From contig NZ_CP077097.1 of the NCBI RefSeq assembly GCF_014269225.2, positions 1,308,001-1,372,000 on the forward strand: DNA of 64,000 bases, given 5' to 3'. The notes below the pieces were generated by a model. It was not told the origin of the DNA. It saw only the letters and a program-made list of their open reading frames with translations, and searched no databases. The DNA is from Pseudomonas anuradhapurensis (lineage in GTDB: Bacteria; Pseudomonadota; Gammaproteobacteria; Pseudomonadales; Pseudomonadaceae). This document shows, piece after piece, positions 56,435 to 64,000 of this stretch (positions are counted from its first letter, which is position 1; each line of letters opens with the position of its first letter). A program made the translations under genes and the position numbers.

Positions 56435-57268
56435 ATGACCTACACCCTTGACGACCTGCTGCACCTCATGGCCCGCCTGCGCGACCCGCAGTACGGCTGC
56501 CCATGGGACCTGCAGCAGAACTACGCGAGTATCGTCGCGCACACCATCGAAGAGGCCTACGAGGTCGCCGACACCATCGAGCGCGGCGATTTCGAGCACC
56601 TGCAAGGTGAACTGGGTGACCTGCTGTTCCAGGTGGTGTACTACAGCCAGCTGGCCCGCGAAGAAGGGCGCTTCGAGTTCGCTGGCGTGGTCGACAGCAT
56701 CACCCGCAAGCTCATCCGCCGCCACCCGCATGTGTTCCCCACCGGTGAGCTGTATGCGCCGGTGGACACCCCCAGCTTGAGCGAGGCCCAGGTCAAGTCA
56801 CGCTGGGAAGAAATCAAGGCCGAAGAGCGTGCGGAAAAGAGCCAGCCCGAACAGTTGTCGCTGCTCGACGATGTACCCGCGGCATTGCCGGCGTTGTCGC
56901 GTGCCGCCAAACTGCAAAAGCGCGCGGCCACCGTCGGTTTCGACTGGCCTGAGGCATTGCCGGTGCTGGACAAGGTCCGCGAGGAACTGGACGAAGTGCT
57001 GCAGGCCATGGCCGACGGCGACGCCGATGCGCTCGAAGATGAAATCGGCGACCTGCTGTTCGCCAGCGTCAACCTGGCCCGCCACCTCAAGCACGACCCT
57101 GAACATGCCCTGCGCCGCGCCAACCGCAAGTTCGAACGGCGTTTTCGCTTCATCGAACAGGTGTTGCGCGACAGTGGGCGCCCCATCGAAGATTGTAGCC
57201 TTGACGAGCTGGACACCCTCTGGGGTGAAGCCAAGCGTCAGGAAAAGAACCTGCCCAGCTGCGGCTGA
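56435..57268 (+). CDS. mazG: Nucleoside triphosphate pyrophosphohydrolase MazG
   Basis: MazG hydrolyses NTPs to NMP and pyrophosphate and in E. coli influences ppGpp levels. The 277-residue protein has two MazG-type repeats: the first with CPWDLQQNYASIVAHTIEEAYEVAD and ELGDLLFQVVYYSQ (EExxE and ExxD acids), the second with EELDEVLQAM and EIGDLLFASVNLAR near residues 185-215. It is the usual downstream neighbour of relA. Confidence 0.94.
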   Translation: MTYTLDDLLHLMARLRDPQYGCPWDLQQNYASIVAHTIEEAYEVADTIERGDFEHLQGELGDLLFQVVYYSQLAREEGRFEFAGVVDSITRKLIRRHPHVFPTGELYAPVDTPSLSEAQVKSRWEEIKAEERAEKSQPEQLSLLDDVPAALPALSRAAKLQKRAATVGFDWPEALPVLDKVREELDEVLQAMADGDADALEDEIGDLLFASVNLARHLKHDPEHALRRANRKFERRFRFIEQVLRDSGRPIEDCSLDELDTLWGEAKRQEKNLPSCG

Positions 57269-57294
57269 GCTGTTGCATAAGTGAGTGAACATTC

Positions 57295-57834
57295 ATGAGC
57301 CTTTCCCTTCGCGACCAATTGCTCAAAGCCGGTCTGGTCAACCAGAAACAGGTTTCCCAGGCCAACAAGGCCGAGAAGAAACAGAAACGCCTGGAGCATA
57401 AAGGCCAGGTCGAGGTGGACGACAGCCAGCAGCGCTTGGCCAAGGAAGCCATGGCCGAGAAGGCCAAGCGGGACCAGGAGCTGAACCGCCAGCAGCAGGA
57501 AAAAGCCGAGCAGAAGGCCCGGGCGGCGCAGATCAAGCAACTGATCGAAGCCACCCGCCTGCCCAAACTGAACACCGAGGACTACTACAACTTCGTCGAC
57601 GACAAGAAGGTCAAGCGTATTGCCGTCAACGCCCTGATGCGCACCAAGCTGAGCAACGGTGCGCTGGCCGTGGTGTCGTTTGGCGGTGGTTACGAGGTCA
57701 TTCCCCGCGAAGCGGCGGTGAAGATCCAGGAGCGTGACCCCAGCCGTATCCTGCTGCTCAACACCCATGTCGAGGAAGCGGACGAGGACGACCCGTATGC
57801 GGCCTACAAGATCCCGGACGACCTGATGTGGTAA
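57295..57834 (+). CDS. DUF2058 (YaiL-like) nucleoprotein
   Basis: The 179-residue protein has a highly charged N-terminal coiled coil (Lys/Glu/Gln-rich, residues about 1-80) and a compact C-terminal domain with LNTEDYYNFVDDKKVKRIAVN. It belongs to the DUF2058 family related to E. coli YaiL, sometimes described as a polynucleotide/nuclease-linked protein; its exact function is unknown. It begins 26 bases after mazG and is followed by a terminator. Confidence 0.85.
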   Translation: MSLSLRDQLLKAGLVNQKQVSQANKAEKKQKRLEHKGQVEVDDSQQRLAKEAMAEKAKRDQELNRQQQEKAEQKARAAQIKQLIEATRLPKLNTEDYYNFVDDKKVKRIAVNALMRTKLSNGALAVVSFGGGYEVIPREAAVKIQERDPSRILLLNTHVEEADEDDPYAAYKIPDDLMW

Positions 57835-57838
57835 ACAG

Positions 57839-57866
57839 CAAAAACCCCGCCTTGGCGGGGTTTTTC
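57839..57866. terminator. Bidirectional terminator between DUF2058 and a small minus-strand gene
   Basis: CCCCGC-CTTG-GCGGGG stem flanked by AAAA and TTTTT, five bases after the DUF2058 stop and 14 bases past the stop of the minus-strand gene at 57880. Confidence 0.85.
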
Positions 57867-57879
57867 ATGGGTAGCGGGG

Positions 57880-58062
57880 TCACTGCGTGGTGCGCTGGTT
57901 TTCCAGGTTTTCCAGCTCGGCCCGGTACTGGTGCGCTTCGTGCTCGTTGTGGAACATGCCCACCAGTTGGCCTTGTTGGTGCACATCCCAGATCCGCACA
58001 CCAGCGGCCAGGCCTTCGTGGGACATTTTCGATTCGTCGCGTTCGGTTACTTGGACTGTCAT
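57880..58062 (-). CDS. Small conserved hypothetical protein
   Basis: This 60-residue protein has no signal peptide or membrane segment; a beta-strand half (GVRIWDVHQQGQLVGMF) is followed by a polar helix rich in Glu, His and Gln (NEHEAHQYRAELENLENQ). I do not recognise a characterised family. It shares a terminator with the convergent DUF2058 gene. Base composition is like its neighbours, which supports a real gene. Confidence 0.55.
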   Translation of the reverse strand: MTVQVTERDESKMSHEGLAAGVRIWDVHQQGQLVGMFHNEHEAHQYRAELENLENQRTTQ

Positions 58063-58196
58063 CGGTAAACTCCACTGCTTGAGTTGGCTGCGACAAGCTG
58101 TCGCACGTCCTCTTTATAGAGTTTGTTAGCAGGCTAAGTAAATAAAACAGTCATGAAACAAGTTTCATCAACAGCCCCTGGGCCTGTTGGTGCGCT

Positions 58197-58317
58197 TTTG
58201 TAGGAGCGGCCTTGTGTCGCGATGGGGCGCGCAGCGGCCCCAGGATCTTTGCCTTGACGCAAGATTGCCGGGGCCGCTCTGCGGCCCATCGCGGCACAAG
58301 GCCGTCGGTGCAAGGCA
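58197..58317. repeat. REP-type inverted pair in the 58063-58371 gap
   Basis: Facing copies of the GTAGGAGCGGCCTTGTGTCGCGATGGG-type element (described in part) fill the centre of the 309-base gap between two minus-strand genes. The rest of the gap holds the promoter side of the 57880 gene, with no visible gene, and a terminator (58323-58350). Confidence 0.8.
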
Positions 58318-58322
58318 GGCAG

Positions 58323-58350
58323 AAAAAAGCCCCGCTCAAGGCGGGGCTTC
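58323..58350 (-). terminator. Terminator of the DUF3108 gene
   Basis: On the minus strand, GCCCCGC-CTTGA-GCGGGGC is followed by six T, 21 bases after the stop codon. Confidence 0.88.
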
Positions 58351-58371
58351 GGGTGCTTCAGGCAGTGCGGC

Positions 58372-59082
58372 TCAGTTGCCCTTGACCGGCTTGCCATCGA
58401 CCGTGCCATCCTGCAGCACGATCACGTACTCCTTGCCATCGGTTTCGACCTGGCGCAGTTGCACCAGCAGGTAATCCCAGTTCTTGGCGAACCACAGCTC
58501 GGTGATGCGCTTGCTCTGGCTCGGGTCACGTACACGCTCGACCTTGACCGCATCGACCTGGCCGGTCTTGGTGGTGACCTTTTCGGTGCCCAGGACGCGG
58601 AAGTCGTAGGTGTCGATCTCGTCACCGTCAACCACCTGGTAGGTCATGCTTTTCTTGCCAGCGGCCACGTCATGCTGCAGGGCCAGCTGGTAGGACGACT
58701 TGTCCAGCACACCACGGTTCAGCGGCAGGTTGATGGCATCGCCACGATCGCTGCCGGTGACCTTCTTGGCGTTCCAGTCGAAGTTCAGGTCGACCTTCTT
58801 GGCCTTGCCCAGGCCGCCGCGCTCGAAGTGATACTGCTGCGGCAGCAGGGTATCGTTGTCCATGCGCAGGGTGCTTTGCTCGGTCAGGCTGGCGATCATC
58901 ATGGAGGCCTTGAAGTTAAGGTCCCAGGTACCGTTGGCATTCTTGACCAGGCTGCGTTCGGCGGTGCCGCTCATGGGCAGCTGCTTCCAGTCGGCGGTGT
59001 AGCTGGCCGAGAAAGGCTTCAGATCAGCTGCCTGGAGGGGCAGGGCGAGCACGGCGAGAGCCAAGAGCAGGGCGCGACGCAT
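58372..59082 (-). CDS. DUF3108 periplasmic protein
   Basis: The 236-residue product has a signal peptide (MRRALLLALAVLALPLQAADL, cleavage after LQA) and a beta-rich mature domain of the DUF3108 type, a family of unknown role with a predicted lipid-binding-like barrel. It lies next to purN in the same direction, a conserved Pseudomonas order. It starts eight bases after purN stops. Confidence 0.85.
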   Translation of the reverse strand: MRRALLLALAVLALPLQAADLKPFSASYTADWKQLPMSGTAERSLVKNANGTWDLNFKASMMIASLTEQSTLRMDNDTLLPQQYHFERGGLGKAKKVDLNFDWNAKKVTGSDRGDAINLPLNRGVLDKSSYQLALQHDVAAGKKSMTYQVVDGDEIDTYDFRVLGTEKVTTKTGQVDAVKVERVRDPSQSKRITELWFAKNWDYLLVQLRQVETDGKEYVIVLQDGTVDGKPVKGN

Positions 59083-59090
59083 AAATTCTC

Positions 59091-59744
59091 CTAGGATCGA
59101 ATCAGGTGACCGCTGGCCGCCAGGGGTTGGCCATCCAGTAATGCGCCGTGTTCGCCAAGACGCAAGCGCCCTTCAGCGTACCAGCGCACTGCCAGCGGGT
59201 AGATCAGATGTTCCTGGCGGTGTACCCGCTGGGCCAGGCTTTCGACGGTGTCGTCAGACGCCACCGGCACTACAGCCTGTACGACCAATGGGCCGCCATC
59301 GAGTTCCTCAGTCACGAAGTGTACGCTGCAGCCGTGTTCGGCGTCGCCTGCCTCCAGCGCCCGCCGATGGGTATGCAGGCCCTTGTACTTGGGCAGCAAC
59401 GACGGGTGGATATTGAGCAGGCGGCCTTGGTAGTGACGCACGAAGTCACCACTGAGGATGCGCATGAAACCGGCCAGCACCACCAGGTCCGGGGCAAAAC
59501 CGTCGATGCGCGCCATCAGCGCGGCATCGAAGGCTTCACGGCTGTCGAACTGGGTGTGCTCGAGCACGACACTGTCGATGCCGGCTGCCGCGGCGCGTTG
59601 CAGGCCGTAGGCGTCGGCGCGGTTGGAAACCACCGCGCGGATGCATACCGGGCTGTCCTGGCCTTGGCAGCTGTCGATCAACGCTTGCAGGTTGCTGCCG
59701 GAGCCCGACAGCAGTACCACTACATTGCAGGTCTTGCTTGGCAT
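59091..59744 (-). CDS. purN: Phosphoribosylglycinamide formyltransferase
   Basis: PurN transfers formyl from 10-formyl-tetrahydrofolate to GAR in purine synthesis. The 217-residue protein has LLSGSGSNLQALID near the N-terminus, the catalytic Asn-His-Asp region with LNIHPSLLPKYKG and HFVTEELDGGP. Its ATG overlaps the purM stop by one base (TGATG), so the two are coupled. The longer upstream frame lies within purM and is rejected. Confidence 0.95.
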   Translation of the reverse strand: MPSKTCNVVVLLSGSGSNLQALIDSCQGQDSPVCIRAVVSNRADAYGLQRAAAAGIDSVVLEHTQFDSREAFDAALMARIDGFAPDLVVLAGFMRILSGDFVRHYQGRLLNIHPSLLPKYKGLHTHRRALEAGDAEHGCSVHFVTEELDGGPLVVQAVVPVASDDTVESLAQRVHRQEHLIYPLAVRWYAEGRLRLGEHGALLDGQPLAASGHLIRS

Positions 59745-60802
59745 CAGTGTGCCTTGAGGTTCTGCAGCTCGACCTGGGCAGCGCCCTCGGCGGCTTCGGC
59801 GATGTGGCCGATCACCCATGGCTGCTCACCGGCGGCGCGCAGTTCGTTCAGTGCAGCTTCTACCTGGTCCTGGGCGACACAGATGACCATGCCGACGCCG
59901 CAGTTCAGCACGCGGTGCATTTCATGCTCGTCGACGTTGCCTTTTTCCTGCAGGAAGTCGAACACCGCCGGGCGCTGCCAGCTGGCCACGTCGATGACCG
60001 CCTGGGCGTTGGCCGGCAGTACGCGCGGGATGTTGTCCAGCAGGCCACCACCGGTGATGTGGGCCATGGCCTTGACCGCGCCGGTGTTCTTGATCAGCTG
60101 CAGCAGCGGCTTGACGTAGATGCGGGTCGGCGCCATCAGCAGGTCGGCCAGCGGCTTGCCGTCCAGCTGGGTGTTCTCGATGTCGGTGGCGGACACTTCA
60201 AGGATCTTGCGGATCAGCGAATAGCCGTTGGAGTGCGGGCCCGAGGAGGGCAGGGCGATCAGCGCGTCGCCGGTGGCGACCTTGGAACCGTCGATGATCT
60301 CGGCCTTTTCCACCACGCCGACGCAGAAGCCGGCCAGGTCGTAGTCTTCGCCTTCGTACATGCCCGGCATCTCGGCGGTTTCACCGCCGACCAGCGAGCA
60401 GCCAGCCAGTTCGCAACCGGCGCCAATGCCGGTGACCACGGTGGCGGCCACATCGACGTTGAGCTTGCCGGTGGCATAGTAGTCGAGGAAGAACAGCGGC
60501 TCGGCACCGCACACCACCAGGTCGTTGACGCACATGGCGACCAGGTCCTGGCCGATGCTGTCGTGCTTGTTCAGGTTCAGCGCCAGGCGCAGCTTGGTGC
60601 CGACACCATCGGTGCCGGAGACCAGCACCGGTTGCTTGTAGCCGGCCGGGATCTCGCAGAGGGCGCCGAAGCCGCCCAGGCCACCCATGACTTCAGGGCG
60701 TGCGGTGCGTTTTGCCACGCCCTTGATGCGTTCGACCAGTGCTTCGCCGGCGTCGATGTCTACACCGGCGTCCTTGTAGCTCAGGGAGGGTTGCTTGCTC
60801 AT
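59744..60802 (-). CDS. purM: Phosphoribosylformylglycinamidine cyclo-ligase
   Basis: PurM closes the imidazole ring to make AIR in purine synthesis. The 352-residue protein begins [19 protein letters not shown] and has the [12 protein letters not shown] (ATP-binding) and [11 protein letters not shown] motifs. It forms an operon with purN. The 321-base gap upstream (60803-61123) shows no gene or clear repeat; it should contain the divergent purM and DUF2066 promoters but I cannot place them with confidence. Confidence 0.96.
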   Translation of the reverse strand: MSKQPSLSYKDAGVDIDAGEALVERIKGVAKRTARPEVMGGLGGFGALCEIPAGYKQPVLVSGTDGVGTKLRLALNLNKHDSIGQDLVAMCVNDLVVCGAEPLFFLDYYATGKLNVDVAATVVTGIGAGCELAGCSLVGGETAEMPGMYEGEDYDLAGFCVGVVEKAEIIDGSKVATGDALIALPSSGPHSNGYSLIRKILEVSATDIENTQLDGKPLADLLMAPTRIYVKPLLQLIKNTGAVKAMAHITGGGLLDNIPRVLPANAQAVIDVASWQRPAVFDFLQEKGNVDEHEMHRVLNCGVGMVICVAQDQVEAALNELRAAGEQPWVIGHIAEAAEGAAQVELQNLKAH

Positions 60803-61123
60803 TGATCCAGGCCTTTAGGAGGGAGGGATTCTAAAAAAACGACCATGACGGCCAAGGCCGGCTGGTAGGCGGCGGCTGCCTGAAACGTCAGTGGTCTGTG
60901 AAGGCGCGCGATTTTATCAGGGTTGCCGGGCAGCGGCCATCCTCAGGCCGACGGGCAGGGCGGTAATTGTTGAAAAAAGCCTGAGGGTGGTTGATGCGGT
61001 TGCATATGTATAAGCTGCAAGCAACGGGCTTCACGCTGCGCGACACGCCAGCCTGGCGCTCGGCCTGCTTTTTCTTGCAGCGTCAGGCTTGCGGCCTGAT
61101 GCTCGACTGGACAGGAATCCTCC

Positions 61124-62191
61124 ATGCGTTTGTTCAATATTCTGGCAGCCGGTTGCCTGGCCCTGATCTCGGCCACCGTCCAGGCTGAAAATGTCGCTGG
61201 CCTTTACCAGGTACGCGAACCGGTCACCGGGCCGGGCGCCGAAGCCCGCGCAGCGGCTACCGCCAAGGCGCTCGACACCCTGGTGCTGCGCCTGACCGGC
61301 GACCCCAAGGCGGCACAGAACCCGGCACTGGCCGAGCTGCGCAAGGACCCGCAGCAAATCATCAACCAGGTCGCCAGCGAAGCCGGGCCACCCGAGTCGG
61401 TGCTGGTCGAGTTCGACCCCGGCAGTACCGAGCGGGCCCTGCGCAAGGCCGGCCTGGCCTTGTGGGGCAGCAACCGGCCATCGATCCTTGGCTGGTGGCT
61501 GAACGACAGTGCCGAAGGCAGCAGCCTGGTTGGCGACGGCCAGGCCAGCGCCGAACCGCTGCGCCGCGCCGCCCAGCACCGTGGCTTGCCGCTGCGCCTG
61601 CCGCTGGCCGACCTGCAGGAGCAACTGGTGGCCAACGCCGAGCATATCGAGGGCGGCGACCCGGCACCGCTGCGCGAAGCATCCGAGCGCTACGGCGCCG
61701 ATGCCCTGCTGGCGGTGCATGCTCGCGAAGCCGACGGCAAGTGGCAAGGCAAATGGCAGTTATGGTTGGGCGACCAACGCGAGCAAGGCACCGCCGAGGG
61801 CGCCGACCCGGCAGCCTTGGCCGACGCCGTGATGCAGGCGGTCAGCGTCCGCCTGGCGCCGCGCTACGTCACGCGCCCCGGCGCCAGCAGCCAGTTGCAG
61901 GTGCAGGTGCAGGGGATGAATTTGCAGCGCTACGCCGAGCTGGCACGTGTGCTCGAACCTTACGGCCCACGCCTGCAGATGGCCGAGGGCAGCACCCTGA
62001 CCTATGCGGTGACGGCCAACCGCGAACAGCTGCGGGCCCAGCTTGGCCTGGCCAGGCTGCAGGAGCTACCGGCCGAACAGGCACCGGCGTTGCCAACCCC
62101 GCCAGCTGCGGCTGCTGGGGCGGGCGTGCCACCCGCCGCGCCGGCCCAGCCTGCGCTGGCGCCGTTCGACGGCCTGCGTTTTCGCTGGTAA
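61124..62191 (+). CDS. DUF2066 exported protein
   Basis: The 355-residue protein has a signal peptide (MRLFNILAAGCLALISATVQA) and the DUF2066 layout, with a Pro/Ala-rich C-terminal tail before the final PFDGLRFRW. Function unknown. The purM/DUF2066/AI-2E/hda neighbourhood is conserved in Pseudomonas. GGA sits before the ATG. The signal has a Cys that could be read as a lipobox, but the AGC context is poor. Confidence 0.82.
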   Translation: MRLFNILAAGCLALISATVQAENVAGLYQVREPVTGPGAEARAAATAKALDTLVLRLTGDPKAAQNPALAELRKDPQQIINQVASEAGPPESVLVEFDPGSTERALRKAGLALWGSNRPSILGWWLNDSAEGSSLVGDGQASAEPLRRAAQHRGLPLRLPLADLQEQLVANAEHIEGGDPAPLREASERYGADALLAVHAREADGKWQGKWQLWLGDQREQGTAEGADPAALADAVMQAVSVRLAPRYVTRPGASSQLQVQVQGMNLQRYAELARVLEPYGPRLQMAEGSTLTYAVTANREQLRAQLGLARLQELPAEQAPALPTPPAAAAGAGVPPAAPAQPALAPFDGLRFRW

Positions 62192-62206
62192 GGGGATGCA
62201 CATACC

Positions 62207-63280
62207 ATGACCGACGTACGCCGTTGGATCTGGCTGGGCGTTGCCTTGCTGGTTGCCGTGCTGCTTTATAGCCTGCACAACATCCTCACCCCATTCCTGA
62301 TCGGTATCCTGCTGGCTTACCTGGCCGACCCTCTGGTCGACCGCCTTGAACGCCTGGGGCTGTCGCGCACCTGGGGCGTGATCGTGGTGTTCGGCTTGTT
62401 CACACTACTGTTGCTGGCCTTGCTGCTGGTGCTGGTGCCGCTGCTGGCCAAGCAGCTGGTGCGCCTCTACGAGCTGGCGCCACAGATGCTCGACTGGCTC
62501 GAACACGTGGCCCTGCCCTGGGTGCAGAGCCGCCTGGGCCTGGCTGACGGTTTTTGGAAATTCGACCGGATCAAGGCTGCCATCGGCAGCCACATGGGCC
62601 AGACTACCGACATGGTCGGCATGCTGCTGTCGCATGCCACAGCTTCAGGCCTGGCGCTGATGGCCTGGCTGGCCAACATGGTGCTGATCCCGGTAGTGGG
62701 CTTCTATTTGCTGCGCGACTGGGACCGGATGATGGCCAAGCTGCGTGGCCTGCTACCGCGCCAGCGCGAGCCGCAAGTGATGGGCCTGGCGGGCGAATGC
62801 CATGAAGTGCTGGGGGCGTTCGTGCGTGGGCAATTGATGGTGATGCTGGCCCTGGGGGTCATCTATTCGGCCGGGCTGATGCTGGTGGGGCTGGAGCTGG
62901 GGCTGCTGATCGGCATGCTCGCCGGGCTGGCGGCCATCGTGCCGTACATGGGCTTCGTCATCGGCATCGGCGCGGCCCTGGTGGCGGGACTGTTCCAGTT
63001 CGCTGGCGACTTGTATCCGATGCTGGGCATCGTTGCGGTGTTCATGGTCGGCCAGGCGCTGGAAGGCATGGTGCTGACGCCGTTGCTGGTGGGTGACCGC
63101 ATCGGCCTGCACCCGGTGGCGGTGATCTTCGCCATCCTGGCCGGCGGTGAACTGTTCGGCTTCACCGGCGTGCTGCTGGCGCTGCCGGTGGCGGCGGTGA
63201 TCATGGTGTTGCTGCGGCATGTGCACGACCTGTACAAGGAATCGGAGATGTATGCCGGGGGCGTTGACCCGGAGCTTTGA
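62207..63280 (+). CDS. AI-2E family transporter
   Basis: The 357-residue protein has about seven to eight membrane helices and the AI-2E/PerM family pattern, including ILTPFLIGILLAYLADPLVDRLE near residues 27-48 (in part) and a C-terminal block with GIGAALVAGLFQFAG and LLVGDRIGLHPVAVIFAIL. Family members are suggested exporters for small molecules or ions; the substrate is unknown. It follows DUF2066 after 15 bases. Confidence 0.88.
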   Translation: MTDVRRWIWLGVALLVAVLLYSLHNILTPFLIGILLAYLADPLVDRLERLGLSRTWGVIVVFGLFTLLLLALLLVLVPLLAKQLVRLYELAPQMLDWLEHVALPWVQSRLGLADGFWKFDRIKAAIGSHMGQTTDMVGMLLSHATASGLALMAWLANMVLIPVVGFYLLRDWDRMMAKLRGLLPRQREPQVMGLAGECHEVLGAFVRGQLMVMLALGVIYSAGLMLVGLELGLLIGMLAGLAAIVPYMGFVIGIGAALVAGLFQFAGDLYPMLGIVAVFMVGQALEGMVLTPLLVGDRIGLHPVAVIFAILAGGELFGFTGVLLALPVAAVIMVLLRHVHDLYKESEMYAGGVDPEL

Positions 63281-63305
63281 GGCCAGGCCGCTCCTACACG
63301 GCGCG
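63276..63305. repeat. Single REP-like half unit after the AI-2E gene
   Basis: GGCCGCTCCTACA, the core of one arm of the common REP family, stands alone here without a facing partner. Confidence 0.5.
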
Positions 63306-63441
63306 CAGACCCTATTTGGCACGCAACTCCTTGATTTAGCTTGTGCTATCGGTTGCCGCGATTGTGCACCCCGCGTTGCGGGTATAGACTTTGCAGATTG
63401 TTCACCAAAGGCCCCCTGCGGTCCTGCGACCGCCCGCGAGC

Positions 63442-64000
63442 ATGAAACCACCGATCCAGTTGCCCCTGGGTGTGCGCCTGCGCGATGACGCCACCTTCAT
63501 CAACTACTATCCGGGCGCCAATGCTGCGGCATTGGGTTACGTCGAGCGGCTATGCGAAGCCGACGCCGGCTGGACCGAGAGCCTTATCTACCTGTGGGGC
63601 AAGCAGGGTGTTGGCCGTAGCCACCTGCTGCAGGCTGCCACCCACCGCTTCCAGCAACGCGGCGAGCCTGCCGTGTACCTGCCCCTGGCACAATTGCTCG
63701 ACCGCGGCGTCGAGTTGCTCGACTACCTGGCCCAGTACGAACTGGTGTGCATCGACGACTTGCATGTAATCGCCGGCAAGGCTGACTGGGAAGAGGCCAT
63801 GTTCCACCTGTTCAACCGCCTGCGTGACAGCGGTCGACGGCTGCTGCTGGCGGCCTCGGCGTCGCCGCGCGAGCTGCCGATCAAGCTGCCCGACCTGAAG
63901 TCGCGGCTGACCCTGGCCCTGGTGTTCCAAATGCGTGGCCTGTCCGATGAAGACAAGCTGCGCGCCCTGCAATTGCGTGCTTCGCGCCGCGGTCTGCACC
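63442..64000 (+). CDS. hda: DnaA regulatory inactivator Hda, N-terminal part (3' end outside window)
   Basis: Hda, with the sliding clamp, promotes ATP hydrolysis on DnaA to prevent re-initiation. At least 186 residues are present. The N-terminus contains a clamp-binding-like QLPLGVRL motif and a DnaA-type AAA+ fold with LWGKQGVGRSHLL, where the usual Walker A Lys is Arg, as in E. coli Hda, and the Walker B region LVCIDDL. The gene runs off the window end. Confidence 0.93.
   Translation, partial: MKPPIQLPLGVRLRDDATFINYYPGANAAALGYVERLCEADAGWTESLIYLWGKQGVGRSHLLQAATHRFQQRGEPAVYLPLAQLLDRGVELLDYLAQYELVCIDDLHVIAGKADWEEAMFHLFNRLRDSGRRLLLAASASPRELPIKLPDLKSRLTLALVFQMRGLSDEDKLRALQLRASRRGLH

Noticed and set aside
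44155..58317. CRISPR array from repeated short GC-rich motifs
   Set aside because: The repeats are facing pairs dispersed in intergenic gaps without regular spacing or unique spacers, and no cas genes are present; they are REP elements.

Overview
The window is about 64 kb of GC-rich chromosome from a Pseudomonas, most likely the Pseudomonas putida group. The evidence is gene content and order: pyrG-kdsA-eno-ftsB-ispD, ispF-truD-surE-pcm-nlpD-rpoS-(rsmZ)-fdxA, mutS ... cinA-recA-recX, finR/fpr, and ldhA-gacS-RR/HK-cysM-rlmD-relA-mazG ... purN-purM-hda. Short REP-type inverted repeats of the kind common in P. putida sit in many gaps. The first gene (pyrG) and the last (hda) are cut by the window edges.

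Layout. 1-13.3 kb: housekeeping genes for nucleotide, Kdo, glycolysis, cell division, isoprenoid, formaldehyde detoxification, tRNA modification and stationary-phase functions, ending with rpoS, the small RNA rsmZ (with an upstream GacA box) and fdxA. 13.3-15.9 kb: mutS on the minus strand. 16.0-30.9 kb: an R-type tailocin (phage-tail-like bacteriocin) inserted between mutS and cinA. It holds an S24 (LexA/CI-like) repressor, holin, P2-like baseplate genes (V, W, J, I), receptor-binding fibre and chaperone, sheath, tube, frameshifted tail chaperone, tape measure, gpU/X/D-like tail-tip proteins, a GH19-type endolysin and nested Rz/Rz1 spanins. No capsid, portal, terminase, integrase or replication gene is present, so this is a particle-killing locus and not a prophage. 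30.9-33.1 kb: cinA-recA-recX with a LexA box before recA. 33.2-46.2 kb: mostly small core genes on both strands. 46.5-51.5 kb: gacS and a second two-component pair. 51.7-64 kb: cysM, rlmD, relA, mazG, purNM and hda.

How the parts connect. DNA damage would activate RecA (recA lies just downstream), which should trigger autocleavage of the S24 repressor and release the tailocin operon. GacS signals through GacA (encoded elsewhere) to the GacA box upstream of rsmZ, so sensor and RNA output lie in the same window. RpoS and RelA add stationary-phase and stringent control.

Most interesting local signals: (1) a CTT-TGA-C site at the end of the tail-chaperone gene, identical to the prfB/RF2 +1 frameshift core, joining it to a 37-codon extension; (2) a perfect terminator-like hairpin inside the endolysin coding sequence; (3) further terminator-like hairpins between tailocin modules and in the leader before the holin; (4) an AT-richer, mosaic-looking fibre tip; (5) a 107-residue-period duplication in the tape measure; (6) a ~230-bp imperfect palindrome between ldhA and gacS. 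All functional statements are read from sequence and family knowledge; no database search was run.
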